Source: Rhabditoides inermis (lineage: Eukaryota; Nematoda; Chromadorea; Rhabditida; Rhabditidae). Taken from it: a stretch of 64,000 bases of DNA. The notes beneath the pieces were generated by a model that was not told the origin of the DNA, did no database searches, and was given only the letters and a program-made list of their open reading frames with translations. The position numbers and the translations under genes are program-made. The DNA lies in NCBI GenBank assembly GCA_963966185.1, contig CAWZYM010000204.1, positions 605,001 through 669,000 of the forward strand, written 5' to 3'. Numbering within the stretch: position 1 is the first letter of the stretch; the number at the start of each line of letters is the position of its first letter. Below are positions 1-11,195 of this stretch, in pieces.

Positions 1-172
1 GCTACGACTTTGATACTTCGTATAGGTACGAAGTGCTGGAATACTTATTGTTTAGTATACAATTTATCTAATTATACATCATTTGCATATTCCAAATAAG
101 GTCATGTGCATAGCTCAGCTCCTATTGTAGATACAAACTTGATACTCAGTACAGGTAACAAGTTATGCACCT
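1..172 (+). repeat. R-type repeat fragment
   Basis: This is a single diverged unit of the ~129-bp repeat that is tandem at 29187-30000. It carries ATTTGCAT followed by CCAAATAAGG at 92-101, then the phrase ending GTAACAAGT. A third copy at 31307-31524 continues into 153 bp rich in GTAAACAA that are missing here, so the left and right duplicons share a deletion (or copy three an insertion) at this point. Confidence 0.75.
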
Positions 173-316
173 GAATTGACTGACTGTTTTGTCTACGCTT
201 GTATGAGATAATATTGTAGCCGTTTTAATAGATGATTTATGGCAAAAAGTTTTTGTAAAGAAATTGGCCATCGTCTATAATCTATACTCATATGTTTGAC
301 TTGTTCTGAAGCTCAC

Positions 317-337
317 CTAGCGGCCGCAGGCCGCTAG
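317..337. other. CTAG-ended GC hairpin (stem 9, loop 3)
   Basis: CTAGCGGCC pairs perfectly with GGCCGCTAG around a GCA loop. The same hairpin is at 11175-11195 and, with an ACA loop, at 31831-31851. Here and at 11175 it is followed by TTCGAGATGC. At 31831 it is followed directly by an E unit, so this hairpin marks a junction between alternative modules. Confidence 0.9.
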
Positions 338-910
338 TTCGAGATGCTCAGAACAACGCTGTGATCAATATAGTTGTTAATCTGCTCTAGCGTGACTTCT
401 CTCCAAGCCTTCACACTGAACATATTCAGATAGAGAGTAGTTTTCATCGGATCCCAATGAAATATGGTATATTCGTGATTCGGAAAACAAAACAGAATCG
501 ATTCTGATATTTTTGTTCAATAATTTTCACAATCCGAAAAGTCGAGTGACTTTTCAGAAATCATCTAATCACACCAGCAGTCGCCCGCCAGACTGAACCG
601 CCGCCGGCAGAGTAGACTCTTGCGACTGGATCGCGAGAGAGAGTTATAGTGAGAGCAGAAGCGAGGGACCCTTGTGTTATCGAGGGACCGATGTGTTATC
701 GAGGGACCAAAGTAACTACAAAAAACACATATCATCATCTTGAACAATCATCGCAATCACTATTTTTTAGTATTCCTCCTATTGATTTTGTTTCACGTTG
801 TTTCAACGTGACTGTCACAAACCAAAATACCTATTTTTGCATGATTCAAGCGAACTCACTCATTAAGAAAGTAATGGGATAAGAGTAGGAGATCATACTA
901 TTCTTCACAA
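338..910. other. AT-rich spacer, no gene seen
   Basis: The only short reading frames here are under 80 codons and have no recognisable domain. The nonamer CGAGGGACC occurs three times at 19-bp spacing (662-670, 681-689, 700-708). Two of the three intervals share TGTGTTAT. No RNA gene or promoter could be supported. Confidence 0.6.
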
Positions 911-1413
911 ACATGTATTATCTTTTAAAAGTACTTCCGTAAAAAGTGTTGTTTGTGTTAACCTGATTCAAGAAAAGCGCATGCATATATTATTAATTTT
1001 CGAAAAATCAAATCGTAAACACCTGAACATGAAAACTAACACAAACTTGCTCTTTCAAACGAATATAGAATAGTTACACGTAACATTCAGAATAATACGA
1101 TTGTTTTGTTTATTTAGTGTTTTTTGCGGTTTATTATTTATGGTTTATCAGTAAAATAAAATGTTATTCGTGATGTTGTTTGACTCAATGTTTCAGGTAT
1201 AAAAATGTCAAAAAAATAAAACATGGAATTATTCAACATTAATTATTCAAAAATTATTCAACGTTTTGAAAGAGCAAGTTTGTGTTAGTTTTCATGTTCA
1301 GGTGTTTACGATTTGATTTTTCGAAAATTAATAATATATGCATGCGCTTTTCTTGAATCAGGTTAACACAAACAACACTTTTTACGGAAGTACTTTTAAA
1401 AGATAATATATGT
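911..1413. mobile_element. 503-bp foldback (MITE-like) element
   Basis: Left arm 911-1059 and right arm 1265-1413 are reverse complements over 149 bp with about one mismatch, around a 205-bp AT-rich loop with no coding capacity. Such long terminal inverted repeats on a short non-coding element are typical of foldback or MITE-type DNA elements. I could not find a convincing target duplication at the edges, so the superfamily is unknown. The identical copy at 11769-12271 came with the surrounding duplicon, not by separate transposition. Confidence 0.8.
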
Positions 1414-1514
1414 CCTTTTGTTGAATTTCATAGAAATTTTCTCTCTCGTCTTCATACATGTAACATGTTCTTCTCTCATTATTTCATCAATTTCATTTCA
1501 AATTTATTCGATAT

Positions 1515-3590
1515 TTTCTCGTTCTCTCGTTCTCTCCTTCCATTCCTTCCCTCCTTCTCTCCTTCTTTCCTTCTCTCCTCCTCTCCTTTCCTCCTTCTCT
1601 CCTCCCATTCCTTTCCTCCTTCCCTCCTTCTCCCCTTCTCTCCTCCTCTCCTCCTCTCCTTCCCTCCTTCCTTCCTTCCCTCCTTCTTTCCTTCTCTCTT
1701 TCTCTCGTTCTCTCTTTCTCTCGTTCTCTCTTTCTCTCGTTCTCTCGTTATCCCTTTCTCTCTTTCTCTCGTTCTCTAGTTCTCTCGTTCTCTCGTTCTC
1801 TCGTTCTCTCTTTCTCCCTTTCTCTCTTTTCTCTCTTTCTCTCGTTCTCTCTTTCTCTCGTTCTCTCGTTCTCTCGTTCTCTCGTTCTCTCGTTCTCTCG
1901 TTCTCTCCGTCTCTCCGTCTCTCCTTCTCTCCTTCCCTCCTTCCCCCCTTCTCCCTTTCTCTCTTTCTCTCGTTCTCTCGTTCTCTCGTTATCTAGTTCT
2001 CTCGTTATTTCGTTTTCTCTTTCTCTCGTTCTCTCGTTCTCTCGTTCTCTCGTTCTCTCGTTCTCTCGTTCTCTCGTTCTCTCGTTCTCGCGTGTCTCCT
2101 TCTCTTCTTCTCTCCTTCCCTCCTTCCCTCCTTCTCCCTTTCTCTTTTTCTCTAGTTCTCCAGTTCTCTCTTTCTCTCGTTCTCTCTTTCTCTCTTTCTC
2201 TCTTTCTCTCTTTCTCTCGTTCTCTCGTTCTCTCGTTCTCTCGTTCTCTCGTTCTCTCGTTTCTCGTTCTCTCGTTCTCTCGTTTTCTCCGTCTCTCCGT
2301 CTCTCCTTCTCTTCTTCCCTCCTTCCCTCCTACCACCCTCCTTCGCTCTTTCTCTCGTTCTCTCGTTCTCTAGTTATATCGTTCTCTCTTTCTTTCGTTC
2401 TCTCTTTCTCTTGTTCTCTCTTTCTCTCGTTTTCTCGTTCTCTCGTTCTCTCGTTCTCTCGTTCTCTCTTTATCTCGTTCTCTCTTTCTATCCTTCTCTC
2501 GTTCTCTCGTTCTCTCGTTCTCTCGTTCTCTCCGTCTCTCCTTCTCTTCTTCCCTCCTTCTCTCCTTCTCTCTTTCTCTCTTTCTCTCGTTCTCTCTTTC
2601 TCTCGTTATATCGTTATATCGTTCTCTCTTTCTCTCGTTCTCTCGTGCTCTCGTTTTCTCGTTCTCTCGTTGTCTCGTTGTCTCGTTGTCTCGTTGTCTC
2701 GTTGTCTCGTTCTCTCGTTGTCTCGTTCTCTCCTTCTTTCCTTCCCTCCTTCCCGCCTTCTCACTTTCTCTCTTTCTCTCGTTCTCTAGTTCTCTCGTTA
2801 TATCGTTCTCTCTTTCACTCGTTTTCTCTTTCTATCGGTTTCTCTTTCTCTCGTTCTCTCATTATCTCTTTCTCTCTTTCTCTCTTTCTCTCTTTCTCTC
2901 TTTCTCTCTTTCTCTCTTTCTCTCTTTCTCTCTTTCTCTCTTTCTCTCTTTCTCTTTTTCTCTAGTTCTCTCCTTCTCCCCTTCTCTTCTTCTCTCCATC
3001 CCTCCTTCCCTCCTTCTCCCTTTCTCTCTTTCTCTCGTTCTCTAGCTCTCTCGTTATATCGTTCTCTCTTTCTCTCGTTTTCTCTTTCTCTCGTTTTCTC
3101 GTTTTCTCGTTCTCTCTTTCTCTCTTTCTCTCCTTCCCTCCTTCCCTCCTCCTCCCATTCTCTCTTTCTCTCGTTCTCTAATTCTCTCGTTATATCGTTC
3201 TCGCTTTCTCTCGTTCTCTCTTTATCTCTTTCTCTCTTTCTCTCTTTCTTTCGTTCTCTAGTTCTCTCGTTCTCTCTTTCTATCCTTCTCTTCTTCTCTC
3301 CATCCCTCCTTCCCTCCTTCTCCCTTTCTCTCTTTCTCTCGTTCTCTAGCTCTCTCGTTCTCTTTTTATATCTTTCTCTCTTTCTCTGGTTCTCTCGTTC
3401 TCTCGTTCTCTCTTTCTATCCTTCTCTCGTTCTCTCGTTCTCTCGTTCTCTCCGTCTCTCCTTCCCTCCTTCCCTCCTCTCTTTTCTCCTTTTCTCTCGT
3501 TATATCGTTCTCTCGTTCTCTCGTTCTCTCGTTCTCTCGTTCTCTCGTTCTCTCGTTCTCTCGTTCTCTCGTTCTCTCTTTCTCTCTCCC
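1515..3590 (+). repeat. 2.1-kb polypyrimidine satellite (8-bp unit TCTCGTTC)
   Basis: The top strand is almost purely C and T, apart from scattered G in CGTT and rare A. The basic unit is TCTCGTTC or TCTCTTTC, with interspersed CCTTCCCTCC blocks. Three 8-bp units make 24 bp, so frames stay open and read as Ser/Leu/Phe/Arg/Val-rich strings in all phases. Those frames are by-products. Long mirror-symmetric polypyrimidine-polypurine DNA of this kind can form intramolecular triplexes (known property of such DNA; inference for this locus). Confidence 0.95.
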
Positions 3591-3834
3591 CTTACTAAAT
3601 TCCTACTGATCGCAGCCACCAAAGTACATCTGTCTCTCTCCAAACCGCGTGCTCTCTCGCGTGCTCTCGCGCTCGCCCGCCAGCAGAGGGCTAGCTATCA
3701 GCTAGCGTGACTGGAAACGTGACAAAAATTGGAAGACTTCACATTGTTGCTAACATGTCCTTTGGATATCGCTACTTGAAAATTCTGGCGCGAGCCTTAT
3801 TTTAACCCAAGAGAGAGGGCGCTGCGCGCCCTTG
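3591..3834. other. Spacer between polypyrimidine tract and satellite A1
   Basis: The first 129 bp (to 3719) are shared with the right duplicon. They include a short palindrome around CTAGCTATCAGCTAG. The remaining 115 bp are specific to this copy and end at a GC-rich palindrome (GGGCGCTGCGCGCCC) just before the 21-bp satellite begins. No gene was seen. Confidence 0.6.
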
Positions 3835-6164
3835 GTAGTAGCCCTTGGAAAAAGGTATGTACTCTCGGAAAAAGGTATGAAGCCCTCGGAAAAAGGTATG
3901 TATGTAGCTCTTGGAAAAAGGTATGTAGCCCTTAAAAAAGGTATGAAGCCCTCGAAAAAAAGGTATGTAGCCCTCGGAAAAAGGTATGTAGCCCTCGGAA
4001 AAAGGTATGTACTCTCGGAAAAAGGTATGTAGCCCTCGGAAAAAGGTATGTAGCCCTCGGAAAAAGGTATGTAGCCCTTGAAAAAAAGGTATGTAGCCCT
4101 TAAAAAAGGTATGTAGCCCTCGAAAAAAAGGTATGTAGCCCTTGGAAAAAGGTATGTAGCCCTCAAAAAAAAGGTATGTAGCCCTCGGAAAAAGGTATGT
4201 AGCCTTTGAAAAAGGTAAGTAGCCCTTGGAAAAAGGTATGTACTCTCGGAAAAAGTTATGAAGCCCTCGGAAAAAGGTACGTAGACCTCGGAAAAAAGGT
4301 ATGTAGCCTTTGGAAAAAAGGTATGTAGCCTTTGCAAAAAGGTACTTATGTAGCCCTCGGAAAAAAGGTATGTAGCCCTTGAAAAAGGGTATGTAGCCCT
4401 CGGAAAAAGGTATGTACCCCTCGGAAAAAGGTATGTACTCTCGGAAAAAGGTATGTAGCCCTCGGAAAAAGGTATGTAGCCCTCGGAAAAAGGTATGTAG
4501 CCCTTGGAAAAAAGGTATGTAGCCCTTAAAAAAGGTATGTAGCCCTCGAAAAAGGGTATGTAGTCCTCGGAAAAAGGTATGTAGCCCTTAAAAAGGTATG
4601 TAGCCCTCGAAAAAGGGTATGTAGCCCTCGGAAAAAGGTATGTAGCCCTCGGAAAAAGATATGTACTCTTGGAAAAAGGTATGTAGCCCTTGGAAAAAAG
4701 GTATGTAGCCCTTAAAAAAAGGTATGTAGCCCTCAAAAAAAAGGTATGTAGCCCTCGGAAAAAGGTATGTAGCCCTCGAAAAAGGTAAGTAGCCCTTGGA
4801 AAAAGGTATGTACTCTCGGAAAAAGTTATGAAGCCCTCGGAAAAAGGTATGTAGCCCTCGGAAAAAAGGTATGTAGCCTTTGGAAAAAAGGTATGCAGCC
4901 TTTGGAAAAAGGTACTTATGTAGCCCTCGGAAAAAAGGTATGTAGCCCTTGGAAAAGGGTATGTAGCCCTCGGAAAAAGGTATGTACCCCTCGGAAAAAG
5001 GTATGTACTCTCGGAAAAAGGTATGTAGCCCTCGGAAAAAGGTATGTAGCCCTCGGAAAAAGGTATGTAGCCCTTGGAAAAAAGGTATGTAGCCCTTAAA
5101 AAAGGTATGTAGCCCTCGAAAAAGGGTATGTAGCCCTCGGAAAAAGGTATGTAGCCCTCGGAAAAAGGTATGTACTCTTGGAAAAAGGTATGTAGCCCTC
5201 GGAAAAAGGTATGTAGCCCTTGAGAAAAAGGTATGTAGCCCTTGAAAAAGGTATGTAGTCCTCGGAAAAAGGTATGTAGCCCTCGGAAAAAGGTATGTAG
5301 CCCTCGAAAAAGGTAAGTAGCCCTTGGAAAAAGGTATGTACTCTCGGAAAAAGTTATGAAGCCCTCGGAAAAAGGTATGTAGCCCTCGGAAAAAGGTATG
5401 TAGCCCTCGGAAAAAGGTATGTAGCCCTCGAAAAAGGTAAGTAGCCCTTGGAAAAAGGTATGTACTCTCGGAAAAAGGTATGAAGCACTCGGAAAAAGGT
5501 ATGTATGTAGCCCTTGAAAAAAAGGTATGTAGCCCTTAAAAAAGGTATGTAGCCCTCGAAAAAAAGGTATGTAGCCCTTGGAAAAAGGTATGTAGCCCTC
5601 AAAAAAAAGGTATGTAGCCCTCGGAAAAAGGTATGTAGCCTTTGAAAAAGGTAAGTAGCCCTTTGGCAAAAGGTATGTACTCTCGGAAAAAGTTATGAAG
5701 CCCTCGGAAAAAGGTACGTAGACCTCGGAAAAAAGGTATGTAGCCTTTGGAAAAAAGGTATGTAGCCTTTGGAAAAAGGTACTTATGTAGCCCTCGGAAA
5801 AAAGGTATGTAGCCCTTGAAAAAGGGTATGTAGCCCTCGGAAAAAGGTATGTACCCCTCGGAAAAAGGTATGTACTCTCGGAAAAAGGTATGTAGCCCTC
5901 GGAAAAAGGTATGTAGCCCTCGGAAAAAGGTATGTAGCCCTTGGAAAAAAGGTATGTAGCCCTTAAAAAAGGTATGTAGCCCTCGAAAAAGGGTATGTAG
6001 CCCTCGGAAAAAGGTATGTAGCCCTTAAAAAGGTATGTAGCCCTCGAAAAAGGGTATGTAGCCCTCGGAAAAAGGTATGTAGCCCTCGGAAAAAGGTATG
6101 TACTCTTGGAAAAAGGTATGTAGCCCTTGGAAAAAAGGTATGTAGCCCTTAAAAAAAGGTATGT
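3835..6164 (+). repeat. 21-bp satellite A1, left part
   Basis: More than 100 tandem units have consensus TAGCCCTCGGAAAAAGGTAT plus one base; variants have CCCTTGG, CCCTTAA, CTCTCGG and CCTTTGG. A-run length varies by one or two. The minus strand has no stop in any of the three frames (readings F-S-E-G-Y-I-P, F-P-R-A-T-Y-L, F-R-G-L-H-T-F), so single-base slips only change frame and leave an open frame of over 600 codons that is not a credible gene. A higher-order block repeats at an offset of about 1437 bp (about 4081-4727 against 5518-6164). Confidence 0.95.
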
Positions 6165-6484
6165 TGTCGCGGACGCGATGCAAACACATAAAAGACTAAG
6201 AGAATGAGTGTGTGACTACATAATAAATATGTACGAATACTTTGGAATTACTAGTAATTAATTAGAATCGATAATCAATCGATAACACCCAATTAACACA
6301 ACCTGGGAAAGACGAAATTCTCCCGCCAGAAGAGATGGGCGGAGTCATCAAATGGCAATGCGACCACAATTGACCGGGAATATTTGTCAATGCCGGAATC
6401 CGTAGTATTTAAAATATAATCAGACGGCACCGATGGTCCCGGACCGACAACATTCAATACATGACCGTAACCCATTCCGGAGGG

Positions 6485-6491
6485 TATATAA
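6485..6491 (+). promoter_or_regulatory. TATA box of the solo LTR
   Basis: TATATAA lies 320 bp from the LTR 5' edge within GGGTATATAAGC. A start roughly 25-30 bp downstream (about 6515) would place the U3/R border there. Transcription from a solo LTR would read into the 21-bp satellite. Its activity is inferred, not shown. Confidence 0.65.
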
Positions 6492-7008
6492 GCTCTTCCA
6501 GGATGCACAGAAAGATCACTTATCCACACTTATCCGACTTGCGACCGTCAGGCGCGGTGAGTGGATGCGATAAATCAATGAATCGAATGAAGTGGATCGA
6601 CATCTGAATGTAAATCAGGGTAAATGTAAACCGAACACACTATGATAAATTACGAGTAGTACAGCGGATTAAATGCAAAAGAATGTGTTCGCAGTGGAGT
6701 GAACCGGAATATGACCACGCCAGTATCGCAGAGGTTCTGCACTGAGCGTCCCTTCTTCCCCTTCTTCAGCAGCCGATTGCCCGGTGGATTCCGGGGGCCC
6801 GCACTCCTACCGCATCAAGTCTCCGTCGCTGGTGGATTCCCGACGAGAGCTACCGTAACCACTCACTGGAACCAAGAATACGCTACAGTATCCCGCTTCT
6901 TCTACAAGTACATCATCACCGTGCGGCTCTATCTACCGTAACCCTCGTCCGACTCCTGTACCTCAACCACTTCAATAATCGCATGAATATGAAATAACAT
7001 GTATTACA

Positions 7009-7014
7009 AATAAA
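7009..7014 (+). terminator. Poly(A) signal of the solo LTR
   Basis: AATAAA is in an AT-rich stretch about 46 bp before the LTR 3' edge, the usual place for the R/U5 polyadenylation signal. It is followed by TGTGTAC-like GT-rich DNA (ACGTGTACTTGGTG). Confidence 0.6.
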
Positions 7015-7060
7015 TAATATTATGATTACGTGTACTTGGTGACGATCTTGGGTGCGCTCA

Positions 7061-8033
7061 TATGTAGCCCTCAAAAAAAAGATATGTAGCCCTCGGAAAA
7101 AGGTATGTAGCCCTCGAAAAAGGTAAGTAGCCCTTGGAAAAAGGTATGTACTCTCGGAAAAAGTTATGAAGCCCTCGGAAAAAGGTATGTAGCCCTCGGA
7201 AAAAAAGGTATGTAGCCTTTGGAAAAAAGGTATGTGGCCTTTGGAAAAAGGTACTTATGTAGCCCTCGGAAAAAGGTATGTAGCCCTTGGAAAAGGGTAT
7301 GTAGCCCTCGGAAAAAGGTATGTACTCCTCGGAAAAAGGTATGTACTCTCGGAAAAAGGTATGTAGCCCTCGGAAAAAGGTATGTAGCCCTCGGAAAAAG
7401 GTATGTAGCCCTTGGAAAAAAGGTATGTAGCCCTTAAAAAAGGTATGTAGCCCTCGAAAAAGGGTATGTAGCCCTCGGAAAAAGGTATGTAGCCCTCGGA
7501 AAAAGGTATGTACTCTTGGAAAAAGGTATGTAGCCCTCGGAAAAAGGTATGTAGCCCTTGAGAAAAAGGTATGTAGCCCTTGAAAAAGGTATGTAGCCCT
7601 CGGAAAAAGGTATGTAGCCCTCGGAAAAAGGTATGTACTCTTGGAAAAAGGTATGTAGCCCTCGGAAAAAGGTATGTAGCCCTTGAGAAAAAGGTATGTA
7701 GCCCTTGAAAAAGGTATGTAGCCCTCGGAAAAAGGTATGTAGCCCTCGGAAAAAGGTATGTAGCCCTCGGAAAAAGGTATGTAGCCCTCGGAAAAAGGTA
7801 TGTAGCCCTCGGAAAAAGGTATGTAGCCTTCGGAAAAAATGTATGTAGCCTTCGAAAAAAGGAATGTCGCCTTGGGAAAAAAAATATGTAGCCCTTGGAA
7901 AAAGGTATGTAGCCCTCGGAAAGGTATGTAGCCCTCGGAAAAAGGTATGTAGCCCTCGAAAAAGGTAATTAGCCCTTGAAAAAGGTATGTAGCCCTCGGA
8001 AAAAGGTATGTAGCCCTCGGAAAAAGGTATGTA
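7061..8033 (+). repeat. 21-bp satellite A1, right part
   Basis: This continues the array interrupted by the solo LTR; 7061 onward aligns with 4723 onward at an offset of 2338 (1437 plus 901 for LTR and target duplication). About 46 units are present. The array ends with a unit broken after GGTATGTA, where the purine spacer of the B satellite starts. Confidence 0.95.
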
Positions 8034-9145
8034 AAGAGAGAGGGAGTCTGTGTCTCAACTACACCAGTACCCACTACCACGACGGTTGCCATTTCTCCCT
8101 CCTCCTTCTCCTCACACGCGGTCTCTTCTCATCGCACAAGACAAAGACGACACACGTCTGAGAGAGAGAGAGAGAAGGAGGGGAAGAAAAGAGGGAAGAA
8201 GGGAGAGAGAGAGAGAGGGAGTCTGTGTCTCAACTACACCAGCACCCACTACCACGACGGTTGCCATTTCTCCCTCCTCCTTCTCCTCACACGCGGTCTC
8301 TTCTCATCGCACAAGACAAAGACGACACAAGTCAGAGAGAGAGAGAGGGGGGAAGGAGAGAGGGAAGGAGGGAGAGAGAGACACACAGAGAGAGAGAGAG
8401 AGAGAGAGAGCAAAAGAGAGAAGGTGTCTGTGTCTCAACTATACCAGTACCCACTACCACGACGGTTGCCATTTCTCCCTCCTCCTTCTCCTTACACGCG
8501 GTCTCTTCTCATCGCACAAGACAAAGACGACACAAGTCTGAGAGAGAGAGAGAAAGAGAGAGAGAGGGAGGGGAAGAAGAGAGGGAAGGAGGGAGAGAGA
8601 GAGAGAGAGAGAGAGGGAGTCTGTGTCTCAACTACACCAGTACCCACTACCACGACGGTTGCCATTTCTCCCTCCTCCTTCTCCTCACACGCGGTCTCTT
8701 CTCATCGCACAAGACGAAGACGACACAAGTCAGAGAGAGGAGGGGGGGGGGGGAAGGAGAGAGGGAAGGAGAGAGAGAGAGAGAAAGAGAGAGCAAAAGA
8801 GAGAGGGAGTCTGTGTCTCAACTACACCAGTACCCACTACCACGACGGTTGCCATTTCTCCCTCCTCCTTCTCCTCACACGCGGTCTCTTCTCATCGCAC
8901 AAGACAAAGACGACACAAGTCTGAGAGAGAGAGAGAGGGAGGGGAAGAAGAGAGGGAAGAAGAGAGAGAGAGAGAGAGGGAGTCTGTGTCTCAACTACAC
9001 CAGCACCCACTACCACGACGGTTGCCATTTCTCCCTCCTCCTTCTCCTCACACGCGGTCTCTTCTCATCGCACAAGACAAAGAAGACACAAGTCAGAGAG
9101 AGAGAGAGAGGGGGGGGAAGGAGAGAGGGAAGGAGGGAGAGAGAG

Positions 9146-9194
<49 letters not shown>

Positions 9195-9919
9195 AAAAGA
9201 GAGAAGGTGTCTGTGTCTCAACTATACCAGTACCCACTACCACGACGGTTGCCATTTCTCCCTCCTCCTTCTCCTTACACGCGGTCTCTTCTCATCGCAC
9301 AAGACAAAGACGACACAAGTCTGAGAGAGAGAGAAAGAGAGAGAGAGGGAGGGGAAGAAGAGAGGGAAGGAGGGAGAGAGAGAGAGAGAGGGAGTCTGTG
9401 TCTCAACTACACCAGTACCCACTACCACGACGGTTGCCATTTCTCCCTCCTCCTTCTCCTCACACGCGGTCTCTTCTCATCGCACAAGACGAAGACGACA
9501 CAAGTCTGAGAGAGAGAGAAAGAGAGAGAGAGGGAGGGGAAGAAGAGAGGGAAGGAGGGAGAGAGAGAGAGAGAGGGAGTCTGTGTCTCAACTACACCAG
9601 TACCCACTACCACGACGGTTGCCATTTCTCCCTCCTCCTTCTCCTCACACGCGGTCTCTTCTCATCGCACAAGACAAAGACGACACAAGTCTGAGAGAGA
9701 GAGAGAGAGAGAAGGAGGGGAAGAAAAGAGGGAAGAAGGGAGAGAGAGAGGGAGTCTGTGTCTCAACTACACCAGCACCCACTACCACGACGGTTGCCAT
9801 TTCTCCCTCCTCCTTCTCCTCACACGCGGTCTCTTCTCATCGCACAAGACAAAGACGACACAAGTCAGAGAGAGAGAGAGAGAGAGGGGGGAAGGAGAGA
9901 GGGAAGGAGGGAGAGAGAG

Positions 9920-9972
<53 letters not shown>

Positions 9973-10692
9973 AAAAGAGAGAAGGTGTCTGTGTCTCAAC
10001 TATACCAGTACCCACTACCACGACGGTTGCCATTTCTCCCTCCTCCTTCTCCTTACACGCGGTCTCTTCTCATCGCACAAGACAAAGACGACACAAGTCT
10101 GAGAGAGAGAGAGAAAGAGAGAGAGAGGGAGGGGAAGAAGAGAGGGAAGGAGGGAGAGAGAGAGAGAGAGGGAGTCTGTGTCTCAACTACACCAGTACCC
10201 ACTACCACGACGGTTGCCATTTCTCCCTCCTCCTTCTCCTCACACGCGGTCTCTTCTCATCGCACAAGACGAAGACGACACAAGTCAGAGAGAGGAGGGG
10301 GGGGAAGGAGAGAGGGAAGGAGAGAGAGAGAGAGAGAAAGAGAGAGCAAAAGAGAGAGGGAGTCTGTGTCTCAACTACACCAGTACCCACTACCACGACG
10401 GTTGCCATTTCTCCCTCCTCCTTCTCCTCACACGCGGTCTCTTCTCATCGCACAAGACAAAGACGACACAAGTCTGAGAAAGAGAGAGAGAGAGGGAGGG
10501 GAAGAAGAGAGGGAAGAAGAGAGAGAGAGAGGGAGTCTGTGTCTCAACTACACCAGTACCCACTACCACGACGGTTGCCATTTCTCCCTCCTCCTTCTCC
10601 TCACACGCGGTCTCTTCTCATCGCACAAGACAAAGACGACACAAGTCAGAGAGAGAGAGGGGGGGAAGGAGAGAGGGAAGGAGGGAGAGAGA

Positions 10693-10742
<50 letters not shown>

Positions 10743-10803
10743 AAAAGAGAGAGGGAGTCTGTGTCTCAACTACACCAGTACCCACTACTACGACGGTTGC
10801 CAT
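8034..10803 (+). repeat. B satellite array 1: 15 monomers, four-monomer higher-order period
   Basis: Each monomer has a conserved ~110-115-bp core (starting GTGTCTCAACTA, ending GACGACACAAGTC) and a variable GA/GGGGAAGG purine spacer. Cores start at 8050, 8225, 8430, 8623, 8813, 8986, 9213, 9398, 9583, 9758, 9991, 10178, 10366, 10539 and 10761. Spacings cycle with period four (about 175, 205-233, 185-193, 185-190), and the ACACACAGAG spacer variant recurs at 8381, 9146 and 9920. The last core is cut after GGTTGCCAT. Plus-strand frames of up to 489 codons arise because the core is open in three frames; I do not regard them as genes. Confidence 0.95.
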
Positions 10804-11174
10804 AGTATTATACCTCTTTTGCATATTCAAATTAGGTCATATCTCAGCTCCTATTACAGCTACGACTTTGATACTTCGTATAGGTACGAAGTGCTGGAAT
10901 ACTTATTGTTTAGTATACAATTTATCTAATTATACATCATTTGCATATTCCAAATAAGGTCATGTGCATAGCTCAGCTCCTATTGTAGATACAAACTTGA
11001 TACTCAGTACAGGTAACAAGTTATGCACCTGAATTGACTGACTGTTTTGTCTACGCTTGTATGAGATAATATTGTAGCCGTTTTAATAGATGATTTATGG
11101 CAAAAAGTTTTTGTAAAGAAATTGGCCATCGTCTATAATCTATACTCATATGTTTGACTTGTTCTGAAGCTCAC

Positions 11175-11195
11175 CTAGCGGCCGCAGGCCGCTAG
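11175..11195. other. CTAG-ended GC hairpin
   Basis: This is the second copy of the hairpin at 317-337, identical, with a 9-bp stem and GCA loop. Confidence 0.9.

Larger units (their letters stand above)
1..3719 (+). repeat. 3.7-kb duplicon, left copy
   Basis: This block matches 10859-14570 throughout. The offset is 10858 up to the middle of the polypyrimidine tract and 10851 afterwards, because the right copy lacks one 8-bp unit and has one extra T. It holds an R-type fragment, a CTAG hairpin, AT-rich DNA, a foldback element and a polypyrimidine tract. Similarity stops at ACTGGAAACG; beyond it the two copies continue into different short spacers and then both into the 21-bp satellite. The left edge runs off the window. 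No gene is visible in it. Confidence 0.95.
6165..7060 (+). mobile_element. Solo LTR of an LTR retrotransposon (896 bp)
   Basis: The element begins TGTCGCGG and ends GCGCTCA (TG...CA) and is flanked by a perfect 5-bp target duplication TATGT at 6160-6164 and 7061-7065. It has a TATA box at 6485-6491 and AATAAA at 7009-7014, in the order expected for a plus-strand U3-R-U5. Removing the LTR and one TATGT restores satellite sequence matching the unoccupied paralogous block around 4723-4727. No internal retroelement genes are present, so this is a solo LTR left by recombination. Length and 5-bp duplication suit Gypsy or BEL/Pao families; I cannot choose. Short frames inside it (6293-6529, 6699-6941) show no domain. 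Confidence 0.9.

Noticed and set aside
3750..5669. Minus-strand open frame of 639 codons
   Set aside because: It is the stop-free reverse of the 21-bp satellite; frame changes follow A-run slips and no domain is present.
6699..6941. 80-codon frame within the solo LTR
   Set aside because: Lies in the LTR R/U5 region; no similarity recognised and LTRs normally lack coding sequence.
8034..10803. CRISPR-like array (repeated ~110-bp cores with variable spacers)
   Set aside because: Cores are far too long, spacers are low-complexity purine tracts, and there are no cas genes; it is a eukaryotic satellite.
8225..10929. Plus-strand frames of 489 and 448 codons
   Set aside because: They cycle through three readings of the B core (SQLHQYPLPRR, VSTTPVPTTTT, LCLNYTSTHYH), all open by base composition; Arg/Glu runs are GA tracts.
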